A program made the translations under genes and the position numbers. Below the pieces are notes generated by a model. The model was not told the DNA's origin and ran no database searches. It saw nothing but the letters and a program-made list of their open reading frames with translations. Shown here in pieces: positions 31,376-42,022 of a stretch of DNA of 64,000 bases (positions are counted from its first letter, which is position 1; every line of letters begins with the position of its first letter). The DNA comes from Ichthyophis bannanicus (Eukaryota > Chordata > Amphibia > Gymnophiona > Ichthyophiidae), in assembly GCA_033557465.1 (NCBI GenBank), contig JAWIIG010000037.1, positions 1,364,001 to 1,428,000 on the forward strand, given 5' to 3'.

Positions 31376-32923
31376 TGTCAGACGGCTACCTGGGTGAGAA
31401 TCTTCACACTCTTGGCAAGTGCATATTTCTATATGATTTGCAAGGTATTGTGGGCAATGTAGTTCATTCACACCAGACACAGCTGCTGACAATAATTTAG
31501 TTGTGCTCTTGGGTAAAGCCAATAAGATATTTATTTATGGGGTTATTTCTCCCAACACAGATATGCTTGGTAGCACATAAATTAGGTTACTTGCTTTCAA
31601 TGTTAACTTGGAAAAACAAAGTCAAAATCAGGAAAACAACAAATGAAAAGCTACAAAGCAAGAAACAAACTGTTCTTTTCAGGTTAACTTCTGATTACTT
31701 CCCACATAGATACAGAAGTGCTTCTCTCCTAGCTCACAAGCAATTAGGTAAGGCTTAATTGCTAACAGTCACTAGCTGAAACCTCTTAGCTGGCTTGCCT
31801 TCCACTGTGTGGGTCAAATCCTGCTTCAGGAGCTTTTCTGAGTAGATTAAAGAACAAATATGTATTTCTTTATGATGGTTGCTGTACTTTATAACAGAAA
31901 GTTACCAACGGAGTTTAGACAGAGAACAGTCCATATAAATAGGATTCTCATCTGCTATTATTCCCCCTTGTTCAACAAGCATGGGTTCAATATCATGGAT
32001 TGGCACAGATGAATCTTTCAATGGAGCACTTTCAGGAGAATACTTGTTTCCCTACTGTCTTTCAAGGTTATAGCTAGGGCATAGATCAGTGTTCATACCT
32101 GAGCTTTCATTGCTGCTAGAGTTCCCCTCTATATAGCCTGGCCAGTATGTAGTCCAGTTCTTATGTCCAGCCTTCCAATCCAGATCCCTGGATCTCTCTT
32201 CACATACCTTCTGGCACAGGTCTTAGAGTCCCTTCCACGTGCAGCCGTCTCCCTCACAGGTAGCCTCTGGTGATTCCTAGCTCTGCAGCACCATTCCTCT
32301 GGCTTTCCCCAGTCCAATGGTGTATGCTGGCCCTTGGAATACCTCCCAGTATACGTACTGCTTTGGACTCTTCTAGACCTCTCAAAGGCTTTTCTCTTCC
32401 TTCTTCCAGAGGGTCTCTTTCCCTCTCTGTCCGTCCGGTTTGGCTTCTGCTTCTGATAATCCTTCAGATGAAACTGAGGATCAAACTCAAGCTGATTCTC
32501 AGGATACTGAGGACAATTCTCTGGATATGCAAAGTGATCCTGAAGATGGTCATCTGTAGAATAAACTCTACTCTTATTCTGCTTAGATGAGTGCTCCTCC
32601 CTAACACAGCGCAGCTGTGCTGAATCAGGCCTTGCCCTTTGAGATGAGTGTTCCATCCTAGCACAGCGCAGCTGTGCTGAATCAAGCCCTGCCCTTTGCA
32701 ATGAGTGCTTGGGGATTACCTCATAGCCCTTTTGATTGAACACACGTTTTCTCACTTCAGCTCCTCTCATGGCTGTTGGAAACCTGGTGCATTCTGGGAC
32801 TGGTAGTCTTTTATGGCAAAATTCTGTTTTCTCATTTCTACCAGCACTGACAGGTTGCTTGTTCAGAGACACTTCACCTTTTCTATAGCCCCTTCCTGAG
32901 CTATGATAAGCTTCCTTATCACA
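31376..32923 (-). repeat. Gypsy-1 5' LTR
   Basis: 1548 bp. On the minus strand a CTATATAG box lies near 32130, so U3 spans about 32923-32130 and is filled by the LTR-embedded frame. AATAAATA near 31525-31540 may be the poly(A) signal. Confidence 0.85.
32129..32923 (-). CDS. LTR-embedded open frame, Gypsy-1 5' LTR
   Basis: Open from the first LTR codon (TGT) for about 264 codons, stopping at the TATA-like box. It is basic and polar, with an 18-residue in-frame duplication (DSAQLRCARMEHSSQ / DSAQLRCVREEHSS, 54-bp unit near 32590-32700) and a basic cluster (RPSGRRKRKAFERSRR). The same frame begins in phase with the integrase frame at the 3' LTR, where single-base insertions now break it. No known domain is recognised. 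It could be a pol C-terminal extension or a separate protein. Confidence 0.5.
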   Translation of the reverse strand, partial: CDKEAYHSSGRGYRKGEVSLNKQPVSAGRNEKTEFCHKRLPVPECTRFPTAMRGAEVRKRVFNQKGYEVIPKHSLQRAGLDSAQLRCARMEHSSQRARPDSAQLRCVREEHSSKQNKSRVYSTDDHLQDHFAYPENCPQYPENQLEFDPQFHLKDYQKQKPNRTDREGKRPSGRRKRKAFERSRRVQSSTYTGRYSKGQHTPLDWGKPEEWCCRARNHQRLPVRETAARGRDSKTCARRYVKRDPGIWIGRLDIRTGLHTGQAI

Positions 32924-33007
32924 GACCGAAACGCCCACTCCTTGTATGGCATTCTGCACACTATCGCCGGGCACACGTTAAGACGGTTTAGTAAACATAC
33001 CCCAAAG

Positions 33008-34770
33008 TGTACCAAACACCAATGTATAAATTACTATCAGGAAATAAAAGTGGTAATATTAATAATAATAATAACAATAATACAAATCAAAACTTCAATA
33101 AAAACATGCAATAAAATAACTATCAATAAAAAATCAATAAATAGCATGTAAGAACATGCATAATAAAATTGAAATAGAAAACTTATAATGTATTGACGAA
33201 AAATATATACAAAACTCAAATAAGATCTGTAAGACTTATTATGTATGCATGAAAAAGGATGAGGAGGATACATTATAACCAGATAAAAAGAAATCATAGA
33301 TAATAAATAGTAAAAAGAAGAGACTAAAAAATAAATAGTAAAAACTTGTAGACACCAATACCTTCAAACCAACCTTGTGTATAAATAAAAACATTGACCT
33401 CTGGAATAAAATAAAAATAATAATAAAAATTAATATGTATAACTTTACCATCTAGACAAAAATAAATAAAAATAGTTGAGAACAACCACATGACAAACTA
33501 AAAGGATAAAAACCTATATTGGATAAAGGAGGAGCTCAAATATGAAGAACTATAAAAAATTTATAGTATAATTTAATTGCCTAAACCTAAAAACTCAGGG
33601 CATGACTAGCATCAAAGATGAAAATCGATTGTGCTTTCCACGAGCCACCCACACTATAGAAAATGATGACATGCAAGCAAGCATGATTAAAGAATTTTGT
33701 TAAAAAACTTTAGGTAGTTGTCAAATGAAAATTATTTGTCAAAATAGAAAGTGTATAATTGAGTTACTGCAAATAAAATTATGCAATTTGTCTCGCTGAT
33801 ACGGGATAAACTCATCTAAGCAACGTAAATGAGAGACCATGGAAGAGCGGCAGGAAACCCAGCATGATAATAAAAAAATGCGTCTTACGGAGGCTATTTT
33901 ATTGCTCCATCGAAGACAACAAATATAGTGATATATTGTGCTTGGTCAACCTGATATGAAAAAACTTATGAATACCATCCCAAAGAGATTGATTATCGAA
34001 AAATTCGATCATGCTTAAAAAATCCGTATACTTATTGCATCTGTGTTTAAAAAGACATTCTGTGCAGGAAGTGTTTGTCAATGATATGACATGGTGTTTT
34101 ATATGAAACCATTAATAATTCAAGATACATATTTTTTCAAGATACTGTTATGAAGATATTATGCCTTGCCAATATAGGGTAAAACTGATACTAGCAGAAA
34201 TCAGATGGAAAAACGAGCATTGCAGCAAGAATACCATTGTGTTTCCTTTATATATATATATATATATATATATTTTATAAAATACAGCAGCTGTATCGCT
34301 ACAAGATTAGCAGAGACACGCCAGTAAATTGGAAAAAAAGGTCACTTACCGCTATTGCGTGGTAAAACTTGTAAACCGAATGTAAAGTGAGCCATATATT
34401 GTCTAAGCTATTTAACGGCGTTTTCCTGCCAGAACGATGTGAAAGTTCGTAAGGCAAAGGTTACCAAAGTGAATTTGATTTGTTCAGCGTAGAAACTAAA
34501 TTTATGACGTATAAAAGTACAAATTAGATCTCTCATTATTTTGTACATATATAAATGTATTATGTCAAAACATGAATCTTACAATGACAAATGTTATTCT
34601 TAGTATGAAGAGGAGACTGATGAAAAAACAAGAACAAATAGCGAAGAAAGAGGAAAAGGGAAAGGAAAAGGATGAGAAAAAGAGGACCAAGACAAAAAAG
34701 AAGAAGAAAAAGGGAAAAGAAAGAAAGAAAGGAAGAGGGGAAAGGAAGGGAAGGGAAAAAAGGGGAAAGG
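33008..34770 (+). repeat. PLE left arm, inner part (inverted copy of 46315-47870)
   Basis: AT-rich, non-coding. Reverse-complementary to 46315-47870 with scattered changes, then (34545-34770) to 39800-40012. The join to 7263 is restored if the TIR-bounded block is removed. Holds a (TA)n run at about 34250-34274 and a purine-rich end (34600-34770). A 60-codon frame (33899-34081) is not convincing. Confidence 0.75.
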
Positions 34771-35323
34771 AAAATCTTTCATTTGGAGTTTCCGAAAAAA
34801 CTTAAATAACTCCACTTGTGTGGTAAAAGGATCATATTTCTTTGTAGGGACAAAAGAAAGACCTTTGTTGAGAACAGAAATTTCCAAAGGAGTTAACTCA
34901 TAACTAGAAAGGTTAAATATCCCTTCTAGTGGTCTGATTGGTGTTGATGATATTGACCTCTACCCCTCCCTCTCCCTCGAGAATGGAATTCCAAAGGTTT
35001 CTGTATATAATAAGGGGAATCTCTGGAAGAATGAGGATTGTCTTGGAACCAAGGCTCTTTTTTGTGTATATTCTTTCCGCCTTTCCATAAACTGTCCATA
35101 CAAAAATCCTGTTTGTTTATTCTGATAGTTCTGAGGTGGGTGAGAAGAGAACAAAGGGGCAGAGGAATCTACAGAGTCTAATTGGTCACTAAGACTTCTT
35201 TTTCTATTATTCTCTGGACTCCCTATATTTGAGGGATGCCGAGATCTATTATTATTATGTCTATCATTTTTTGGATCATATTTTCTTTTTCTAGAAATAC
35301 TCCTGGTAGTAGTTGTTTCATTG
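34771..35323 (-). pseudogene. PLE protein fragment, pre-RT region
   Basis: The minus strand reads NETTTTRSISRKRKYDP, a low-complexity stretch, then IFNLSSYELTPLEISVLNKG, SFVPT and FKFFRKLQMKDF. The last block is the conserved lead-in to the RT of Penelope-like proteins. Coding stops abruptly at the purine tract, so the RT palm is missing. Removing CR1-B, the frame joins the N-terminal fragment in phase (VYFWTNETTTT). Confidence 0.75.
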
Positions 35324-38269
35324 AAACATAGAAACATGATGACAGAAAAAGACCACATGGCCTATCTAGTCTGTCCTTCCATATCAACAACTACAACAGT
35401 CCACTTTTTACCTTTAGAGATCCTCTGTGTTGGTCCCATGCTTTTTTGAATTCAGTTACTGTCCTCATCTCTACCACCTCCACTGGGAGACTATTCCATG
35501 GATCCACTACTCTTTCCGTAAAGGAATATTTCCTCATATCACTCCTGAATCTATCTCCCTTCACCCTCATCCCATGTCCCCTCGTAACAGAACTTGCTTT
35601 CAATTGAAAGAGGCTCTCTCCCTGAACATTTATGCCACGGAGGTATTTAAACATCTCAATCATATTACCTCTATCCCGCCTTTCCTCTAAGGTGTACATA
35701 TTAAGATCCTTAAGTCTGTCCTCATATGCTTTATAATGAAGCCCACTAATCATTTTAGTAGCCACCCTCTGCACCGACTCCATCCTGTTCACATCCTTTT
35801 GAAGGTGCGGTCTCCAGAATTGCACACTATACTCCAAATGAGGTCGCACCAAAGACTTATACAGAGGCATTATCACCTCCTTTTTTCTGCTAGCCATTCC
35901 TCTCCGTATGCACCCAAGCATCCTTCTAGCTTTTGCCGTCGCCTTTTCTACCTGTTTAGCTACTTTAAGATCATCAGACACAACCACACCTAGGTCCCGC
36001 TCTTCTTTAGTGGACAAAAGTACTTCACCTCCTATACTGTATTGCTCCCTTGGATTGCTGCAGCCCAAATGCATGACCTTACATTTTTTAACATTAAATC
36101 CCAGCTGCTAAATTGTAGGCCATTCTTCAAGCTTAGCTAGGTCCCTCCTCATGTTATCTACACCTTCCTGGGTGTCTACTCTATTGCAGATTTTGGTATC
36201 ATCTGCAAAGAGGCAAACCTTACCCGACAGCCCTTCCGCTATATCACTAACAACGATGTTAAAAAGAATCGGACCAAGGACAGATCCCTGGGGCACACCA
36301 CTGGTAACATCCTTCTCCTCAGAGTGAGCTCCATTTACTTGTACTCTTTGTCGCCTCCCACCCAACCAATTTCTAACCCAAGCAGTAACTTTAGGGTCCA
36401 TCCCTAGGGTGTTTATAAGTCGCCTGTGAGGAACAGTGTCAAAGGCTTTACTGAAATCTAAATACACCACATCTAGAGATCTCGGTCCAACTCCCTGGTC
36501 ACCCAGTCAAAGAAATCAATCAGATTTGTCTGACAAGACCTGCCTCTGGTGAATCCATGCTGCCTCGGATCCTGTAATCTGCTGGACTCCAGAAACCTCA
36601 TTATTTTCTCTTTCAGCAGCGTTTCCAATAATTTACTCACCACCGAAGTTAAACTAACCGGCCTGTAGTTTTCAACCACATCCTTACTTCCGCTTTTGTG
36701 TAAAGGCACCACATGAGCCTCTCTCCAGTCCTTTGGCACCACTCCCGACTCCAACCAGGCATTGAAAAGGTCAGTCAGTGGAGTTGCTAGAACGTCCCCA
36801 AGTTCCCTCAGTATTCTAGGGTGTATCCCATCCGGTCCCATCGCTTTGTCTACTTTAAGTTGAGCTAGTTTCTCATGAACACAGTCTTCTGAAAATTGTT
36901 CAAGATGTCCCTCGCTTCTGTTCCTATTTGTGGGTGTTTTCTGAGGTCCTGCTCCTGGTTCTTCATCTGTGAACACAGAACAAAAATATTTGTTAAGCAA
37001 TTCCACTTTATCCTTATCAGCTTCTACATATATTCTCCCCCCCCCCCCCCCACCACCCCCGCACCCTTGAGTCTGACAATTCCTCTTTTGCCCTTCCTCT
37101 TCTCACTAATATATCTGAAAAATGTCTTATCCCCCCATTTTATTGCATTGGCTATTTCCTCCTCGTTTTGAATCTTTGCCTCCTTGACTACTTTGCTAGC
37201 TTCTCTAAGTTTTTCCAAATACAGATGCCTGTCTTCCTCTCTCTGTGATCTCTTGTATTTCATGAAGGCCTCCCTCTTTTTCTTCACTTTTTCAGCTACT
37301 TCCTTCGAAAACCATTGCGGTCTCCTTTTCCTTTTGCCTTTATTTACCATTTTAACAAAAAGGTTGGTTGCCCTTAAAATATCCCCTTTCAGTTTTGCCC
37401 ACTGGTTTTTCTACATCCCCCAGCTGTTCCCATCCCACTAACGACTCCCTGAGGTATTGGCCCATCTTCGCAAAGTTAGTCTTCCTAAAGTCTAAGATCC
37501 TCACCTTGGAATGGATTCTAACAGCCCTAGTCCTAATACTGAACCACACCATCGGGTGATCACTGGATGCAAAATGATCTCCCACTACAACATCAGAAAC
37601 ACTTTCACCATTGGTAAGCACCAAGTCCAGTATGGCCCCTTCACGTGTGGGGTCTGTTACCAATTGCCTGAATAGTTCTCCCTGTAGAGAATCCAGGATC
37701 TCCTTACTTCTAGATGATACTGCAGCAGGAATGTGCCAATCAACATCTGGCATATTGAAATCTCCTATCAGTAGCACTTCCCCTTTCCTAGCAATGCTGC
37801 GTATGTCTTCAATTAACTCTCTGTCCACCTCTTCCTCTTGTGAGGGAGGTCTGTATATCACACCAATGCAAATAGATTTCTCTTTCCCTCTTTCTAGTTT
37901 AACCCACAATGTCTCCTCTCTCCCTTTTAAGTGCTGTAATTCCAAAGCTTTAATAGTAGTTTTTACATATAGTGCCACTCCTCCTCCCCTTCTTCCTACC
38001 CTGTGCTTTCTGAATAAAGTATAGCCAGGTATAGTTACATCCCAGTCATGGTTTTCTGTGAACCATGTTTCTGTAACTGCCACTAAATCCAAGTCAGCCA
38101 CTCCCACCAAAGCTTCAACATCAGGGATCTTATTTCCCATGCTACGGGCATTTATACACACTGCTATCCATATGTTACCCCTGTTACCCATTTCCATAAA
38201 GGTATTTAATGTATCACTTACCTGGGGGCTTTCTTCACCTATCCCCAACGAATCTAGTTTAAAGCCCTC
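35324..38269 (-). mobile_element. CR1-B LINE, 5'-truncated, in the PLE
   Basis: Flanked by a 7-bp duplication TTCATTG (35317-35323 and 38270-38276). The PLE protein frame continues exactly across the joined flanks, so the boundaries are firm. The 3' end is marked by the antisense 'gaaacatagaaacatgatg' at 35324-35342. ORF2 spans most of it. Confidence 0.88.
35391..38269 (-). pseudogene. CR1-B ORF2: endonuclease and reverse transcriptase (frameshifted)
   Basis: Endonuclease 38269-37440: INARSMGNK, TETWF, VIYRPPSQ, LLIGDFNMPDVDW (catalytic Asn present) and SSDHPMVW. After frameshifts: KRRPQWFSKEVAEK (37320), RT blocks MGPDGIHPRI (36840), RPVSLTSVVSKLLE (36665), QHGFTRGRSCQTNL (36550), YLDFSKAFDTVPHRRL (36460), [13 protein letters not shown] (36305), FADDTKICNR (36210). 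The C-terminus is KAYEDRLKDLNMY and MRKYSFTERVVDPW, ending 35391. About five frames are needed. A poly-C run near 37038-37051 underlies one break. Confidence 0.88.
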
Positions 38270-38289
38270 TTCATTGGTCCAAAAATATA

Positions 38290-38789
38290 CGTTGCCGGTT
38301 CTATAATCCTCCTTATCTCTTTTAAATTTTCTGAGTTTTCTATCTTTTATTATTTTCTTATGTTCTAAGACGTTTTTATCATAATCATTTTTTGACTTTT
38401 CAAAATTCTTATCTGTTTCTTTCAACATAGCTAATTTCCAACCTATTTCAGTACGTAAAGATTCTGCTTTTTGACGTGATGTGTTAATAAGTAAGATCTA
38501 AAGAGCATTTGTTCAATATTTTAGCTAAAAACTCTTCATCATCACGATACATCCCTGGAGCTTTATGGACCCTTAGACCTCTTGGGATGATCTTATGACG
38601 GCAGTTCTCAAGGAGTGATGAGGCATGCATCTCTTCTTTCACCATTTTTTGTGTAGATCGCACAGTCACTCCCCAAATATCTTCAATGTCACAGCTGATG
38701 TCTTCCTGATTGAAAAAGAGGTCCTCTGGTAACATATCTTGCAGGTCCTTTTCATTATAACTAAGGACCTCCTTCCAGGGGGAGAACAT
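38290..38789 (-). pseudogene. PLE protein fragment, N-terminal region
   Basis: From M38789: MFSPWKEVLSYNEKDLQ, acidic linker, then IIPRGLRVHKAPG and FLAKILNKCSLDL. After a frameshift near 38485 it continues KDRKLRKFKRDKEDY and NVYFW. The IPRGLR and (K/R)RD.xDY...vY.W blocks are typical of Neptune-type PLE proteins upstream of RT. It lies directly after the leader with the hammerhead-like motif. Confidence 0.72.
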
Positions 38790-38897
38790 GGCAAATCCAA
38801 AAACGGAACAGATAAGAGCACCAAAGTATCTGTAAAAACTCCGGGGACAAGGGAACATATACAAAGACTGGCAGTAATTCAGGTTAAAAACCCATTT

Positions 38898-39388
38898 TAA
38901 TCTTATCCCAATATACAAAGAAAAAGCAAACAGCCCTGTAACGGATCACTATCTATGAGTCAACAGTGGAAACTGCGCGCTTGGCGCTAATGAAAGCAAG
39001 CAATTGGGAGGGCTCCCAGAAAATATAAGAAATCGCCTGATTCTTAATCAGACATTTACAAGGGTGTTTAAGAAAAAAGAGCCCTCCCAATTGCAAAACC
39101 CCCGGACGGAGCAGTAGAAACTCCCTGCGCCGCCGTTGTGTTTCTCTGGAGAGATCAGGATATATACATACCAGCAAACCACGAAATGAAAGATTTAATG
39201 ATGTTAAACTCCTTCTGTTTTGTGGGCTAGTGTGACCAGGCATTGAAACTTTTTTCCTGGTATTTTTCTTTGTATGTCTGCTTTGTGGATGTATTTCTTA
39301 ATGCTTGATCTGTTTCTTCAAGATAGGCCACAAGACCAATCTTGTTTTTTTTGTTAAAAATTGCATAAATAAAATTTTTTTAAAAAAA
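38898..39388 (-). mobile_element. Insertion in the PLE leader carrying an L1-like ORF1 C-terminal fragment
   Basis: Compared with 6919-7020, the leader here is interrupted between 'aaaaaccc' and 'attttattgatg'. The inserted ~490 bp encodes, on the minus strand (39243-38953), PDLSRETQRRRREF, LGGLFFLKHPCKC and a short tail. This resembles the C-terminal part of L1/Tx1 ORF1 proteins. An A/T-rich edge (39360-39385) and an approximate 'aaaaaccc(c)atttta' duplication suggest retro-insertion. Confidence 0.5.
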
Positions 39389-39405
39389 CCCCCATTTTAT
39401 TGATG

Positions 39406-39444
39406 ACCCCTACCCGTTTCGGCCAGCGGCCTTCCTCAGGGGGT
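39406..39444 (-). ncRNA. Hammerhead-like motif in the PLE leader (right copy)
   Basis: Same layout as 6982-7020: ACCCC, CTGAGGA, GGCC-type stem II, GAAA, closing GGGGT. Stem III has changed from ACGCGT to ACGGGT and is no longer self-complementary, so this copy is less likely to cleave. Confidence 0.45.
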
Positions 39445-39484
39445 TAACATATGAGGGGGCAAACCTCAAAAACATAATAAAACA

Positions 39485-39950
39485 CATCTTCCCACCTTCC
39501 CTTCCCCTTTTCTTCTTTCCTTCCTTCCCCCCTTCCCCCCTTCCCTCAACCCACCACCCCACCCCCCTTTCTCTTCTCTCCCCCCCCCCTTTTTTCCCCT
39601 TCCCTTCCCTCCCCCTCCTCCCCTCTCCTCCCCCTTTCTCCCTCTTTTCCTTCCTCCCTCCACTACCCCTTCCTTCCCCTTCCTTCCTCGCTCCCTCCTT
39701 CCCCCCTTCCCTTCCCACCCTCTGTCCTTTTTCCATCCCTCCCCCCTTCCCCCCTCTCCCTCTCCCCCCCTTCCATCCCTTCTCCCCCCCCCCCCTTCCT
39801 TTCCCCTTTTTTCCCTTCCCTTCCTTTCCCCTCTTCCTTTCTTTCTTTTCCCTTTTTCTTCTTCTTTTTTGTCTTGGTCCTCTTTTTCTCCCCCTTTTCC
39901 TTTCCCTTTTCCTCTTTCTTTGCTATTTGTTCTTGTTTTTTCATCAGCCT
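39485..39950. repeat. Long polypyrimidine (plus) / polypurine (minus) tract
   Basis: About 450 bp of almost uninterrupted C/T on the plus strand. It is the expanded counterpart of the purine-rich piece at 34600-34770. It produces K/R/E/G-rich spurious frames on the minus strand. It lies in the PLE arm. Confidence 0.8.
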
Positions 39951-40017
39951 CCTCTTCATACTAAGAATAACATTTGTCATTGTAAGATTCACGTTTTGAC
40001 ATAATACATTTAGATAT

Positions 40018-41672
40018 TGTCACCACGCCCTTTACCCTAGGCAGTTGCCTAGGTGCTGGGAGTGATGATAGTCTTTATTTATTTTAACACATGCCTATAG
40101 TTGTAGTTGTGTAGTTGAAATAACTTAAGCCAAGAGGGAAAATAGGCACGCAGGATTTTTATTTTATTTATTTATTTATTTATTTATCTATTTCTTCTAT
40201 ACCGCCCCTTCCAGAGATCAGGGGCGGTTTACATGGAACAATTGTATACATTCGTATAACATTACATAGAACAAGAACTTTTTAACTTTTTACATATAAC
40301 TTTTTAACTTTTTACATAAAACAGAACAGTAAGTTGTTAAAACTATTTACAGGGTGTATGCTTTTGTATACTACTGGATTTACAGGCCAGAGGAACTTTA
40401 GGCCAGAGGAACTTCTTAAACAGTTCCAAATTTCAACAGAATGTGACTTTTAAAACATGTACAGCTTCAAGTAATCCCACAAAGTAAAACTTCACTGCAC
40501 ACTGTTTTCTCTCTTCTCACATACAATGGTTTCTTCACCTGCTATCTGCCAGGCTCTATACTTTGTACAAGCAGTCTTTCAAAGAAGGGGTTAAGCTTAG
40601 AGAATCACAGCTCTCCTAATTAGCATATTCCTCTCAGCTCTGCATCTTTGAAACGGCTGCTAGCTTTGGCTTCGTGACACACTCTAGTTTTTAGCTACTT
40701 TCTAAAAACTAAAGAACATTCCATTTCTTCAACAGGGTCAGGTTCCTGTGTCATAGAAGATTCAAATTTCATGCTCTCAACATCTGAGTTTGCTAGAGAA
40801 GCATTCATGAATTCAGAATTGTCTTGCTTTAAACCTTTTAAGATTTGTAAAACCTTATTTAAAGCAGATTCTCCTCTCCTCTGAGAGATGTCTTTACTCT
40901 TAGGTAATTCTTTAACTTTCACAAGTTTGTTAGAGGGTTTAACACTGCTCACTTTAGTATGAGGAAATAAGGATTTAGCCGGCTCTACAGCTAACTGCTC
41001 TGGTTCCATATAAACGTTTGGAGCATGTTTCAGGTGACTCACATGGCTTGGAAATTCCCCTGGATAAACTTTAAAAACCTCTGGCTGGTTTTGTCTTTCT
41101 CCACGGAGCTTTTGGTGAAGCTTCCTTCACTCTCTGAAGGCCTCTCTTGGGTAATTCTACTGAGCTCCTAGAGCCTCTTTCCCTTCTAGGACTCTCAGAC
41201 CCATTCACCTCAGCATTGGACTCAGAACTGGAACTCCTCCTTCTTCTCTCTCTCTCAGAAGAAGATTCTCCTTCACTGGAAGTCTGGCTCCCAAAGCACC
41301 TTCCTCTAAGGCTGTTTTCCCTTGCAGTGTACCTCACACCTGCACTCTGAGCACGTCCTGCACTTCCCGGACTCTTCGAGTTCTCTGCTGCTCTTGCTGC
41401 TCTTTGTCCGTTCCCTCTCTCTCTCCAGATTCCTGGCGTTTATATCTGTATTTCCCCTTCCTACTTGCTAGCTCCTCCCCTAGCTGTCCCTCGTGAGCAG
41501 GGCTGGTAACTAGGGAGCTAGGGCGTGTCCCTTGACAACAAGTATTCTGTGAGGAGGTTTTTTCTAAACCAGGAGTTTTAACCCCTGAACTTCTGGTTTT
41601 GTTTCTCTTCTCTGAGAAAAATGCCTGATTTCTCCCTTCTTTCCCAGGCTCTCTCTCTTCTGCGCCACCACA
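40018..41672 (-). repeat. Gypsy-2 3' LTR
   Basis: 1655 bp, longer than its partner because a ~240-bp repeat tail (about 40160-40400) is inserted, while ~125 bp present at 44945-45070 are missing. Several indels break the LTR-embedded frame (fragments 41672-41334, 41337-41071, 41042-40695). Confidence 0.8.
40160..40400 (-). repeat. SINE/LINE-tail insertion in the Gypsy-2 3' LTR
   Basis: Starts with (TTTA)n on the plus strand, followed by 'taccgcccctt...ggcggtttacatgg', a tail type shared with other repeats here, and a ~22-bp tandem duplication near 40275-40320. It is absent from the 5' LTR, so it arrived after Gypsy-2. Confidence 0.6.
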
Positions 41673-42022
41673 GATCCCCCCCCCCCCCTTTAAGATATTC
41701 CGGGCTGGAAGACAACAGTCGGCACAGCACAGAATCCTTATATTTGGGTGCTGACCTGCTGGGCAGTTACTCCGAGTAGGCCTGGCGACGGCCGATCGGG
41801 CCAACGCTACCCGCTCATGTCCTGTGGACAATACTTCGATACGGAAGATCTGCTGCCTTCCCTTCCTGGTCTCTACAATATAGGAGACCGGTCCCACCTG
41901 TTTGATAACCCTAAAAGGACCTTGCCATTTGGCCTCAAACTTTGGGCTGGACCCCTCTATCATTACGACGACCTTGTCCTCGATTTCCAACTGGCGAGGT
42001 CGGGTCTTCTGGCCATCATATT
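41673..42022 (-). pseudogene. Gypsy-2 second GPY/F domain and pol end
   Basis: From 41990: IEDKVVVMIEG, FEAKWQGPFRVIKQVGPVSY and the IFRIEVL block form an integrase C-terminal GPY/F-like module. After ~50 residues the frame runs through the G-rich polypurine tract (NILKGGGGICGG) into the LTR. It sits in a different frame from the 826-codon ORF, which already ends in another GPY/F module, so the element has two. Confidence 0.65.

Larger units (their letters stand above)
26474..32923 (-). mobile_element. Gypsy-1: Gmr1-like Ty3/gypsy LTR retrotransposon without RT
   Basis: Two LTRs (26474-28022 and 31376-32923) begin TGTCAG and end CACA, with GACC duplicated at 26470-26473 and 32924-32927. By eye they differ at about 12 positions plus 3 single-base indels, roughly 0.8%, so the insertion is young. 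The minus strand codes gag with a SCAN-like capsid, a protease and an integrase. No RT or RNase H sequence is present between protease and integrase or between integrase and the 3' LTR. Gmr1-type elements place integrase before RT, so RT would be expected after integrase; the polypurine tract follows instead. Confidence 0.85.
7264..33002. mobile_element. DNA-transposon-like block with 25-bp TIRs and CAAAG target duplication
   Basis: The left terminus (7264-7288) and right terminus (32978-33002, inverted) agree at 24 of 25 positions, starting GGGTATGTTTACTAA. CAAAG flanks both ends (7259-7263 and 33003-33007). Joining the flanks gives uninterrupted PLE arm sequence, as seen intact (reverse complement) near 47850, so the insertion is real. 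Both subterminal regions are GC-rich, with TTATCGCGCGATAA-like palindromes. Most of the 25.7 kb is later insertions. The original element is probably 7264-8760 plus 24065-26473 plus 32928-33002, with no transposase visible. Superfamily unknown. Confidence 0.75.

Noticed and set aside
33899..34081. 60-codon minus frame as a GIY-YIG endonuclease piece of the PLE
   Set aside because: It lacks the GIY and YIG motifs, and the inverted copy at 46800-46980 does not conserve a longer frame.
34572..34805. Lys/Glu-rich 77-codon frame
   Set aside because: A purine-rich low-complexity end of the PLE arm, mirrored at 39800-39990.
39410..39992. Long minus-strand frames rich in G, E, K and R
   Set aside because: They are translations of the polypurine tract. 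Overlapping frames look alike and no domain is present.
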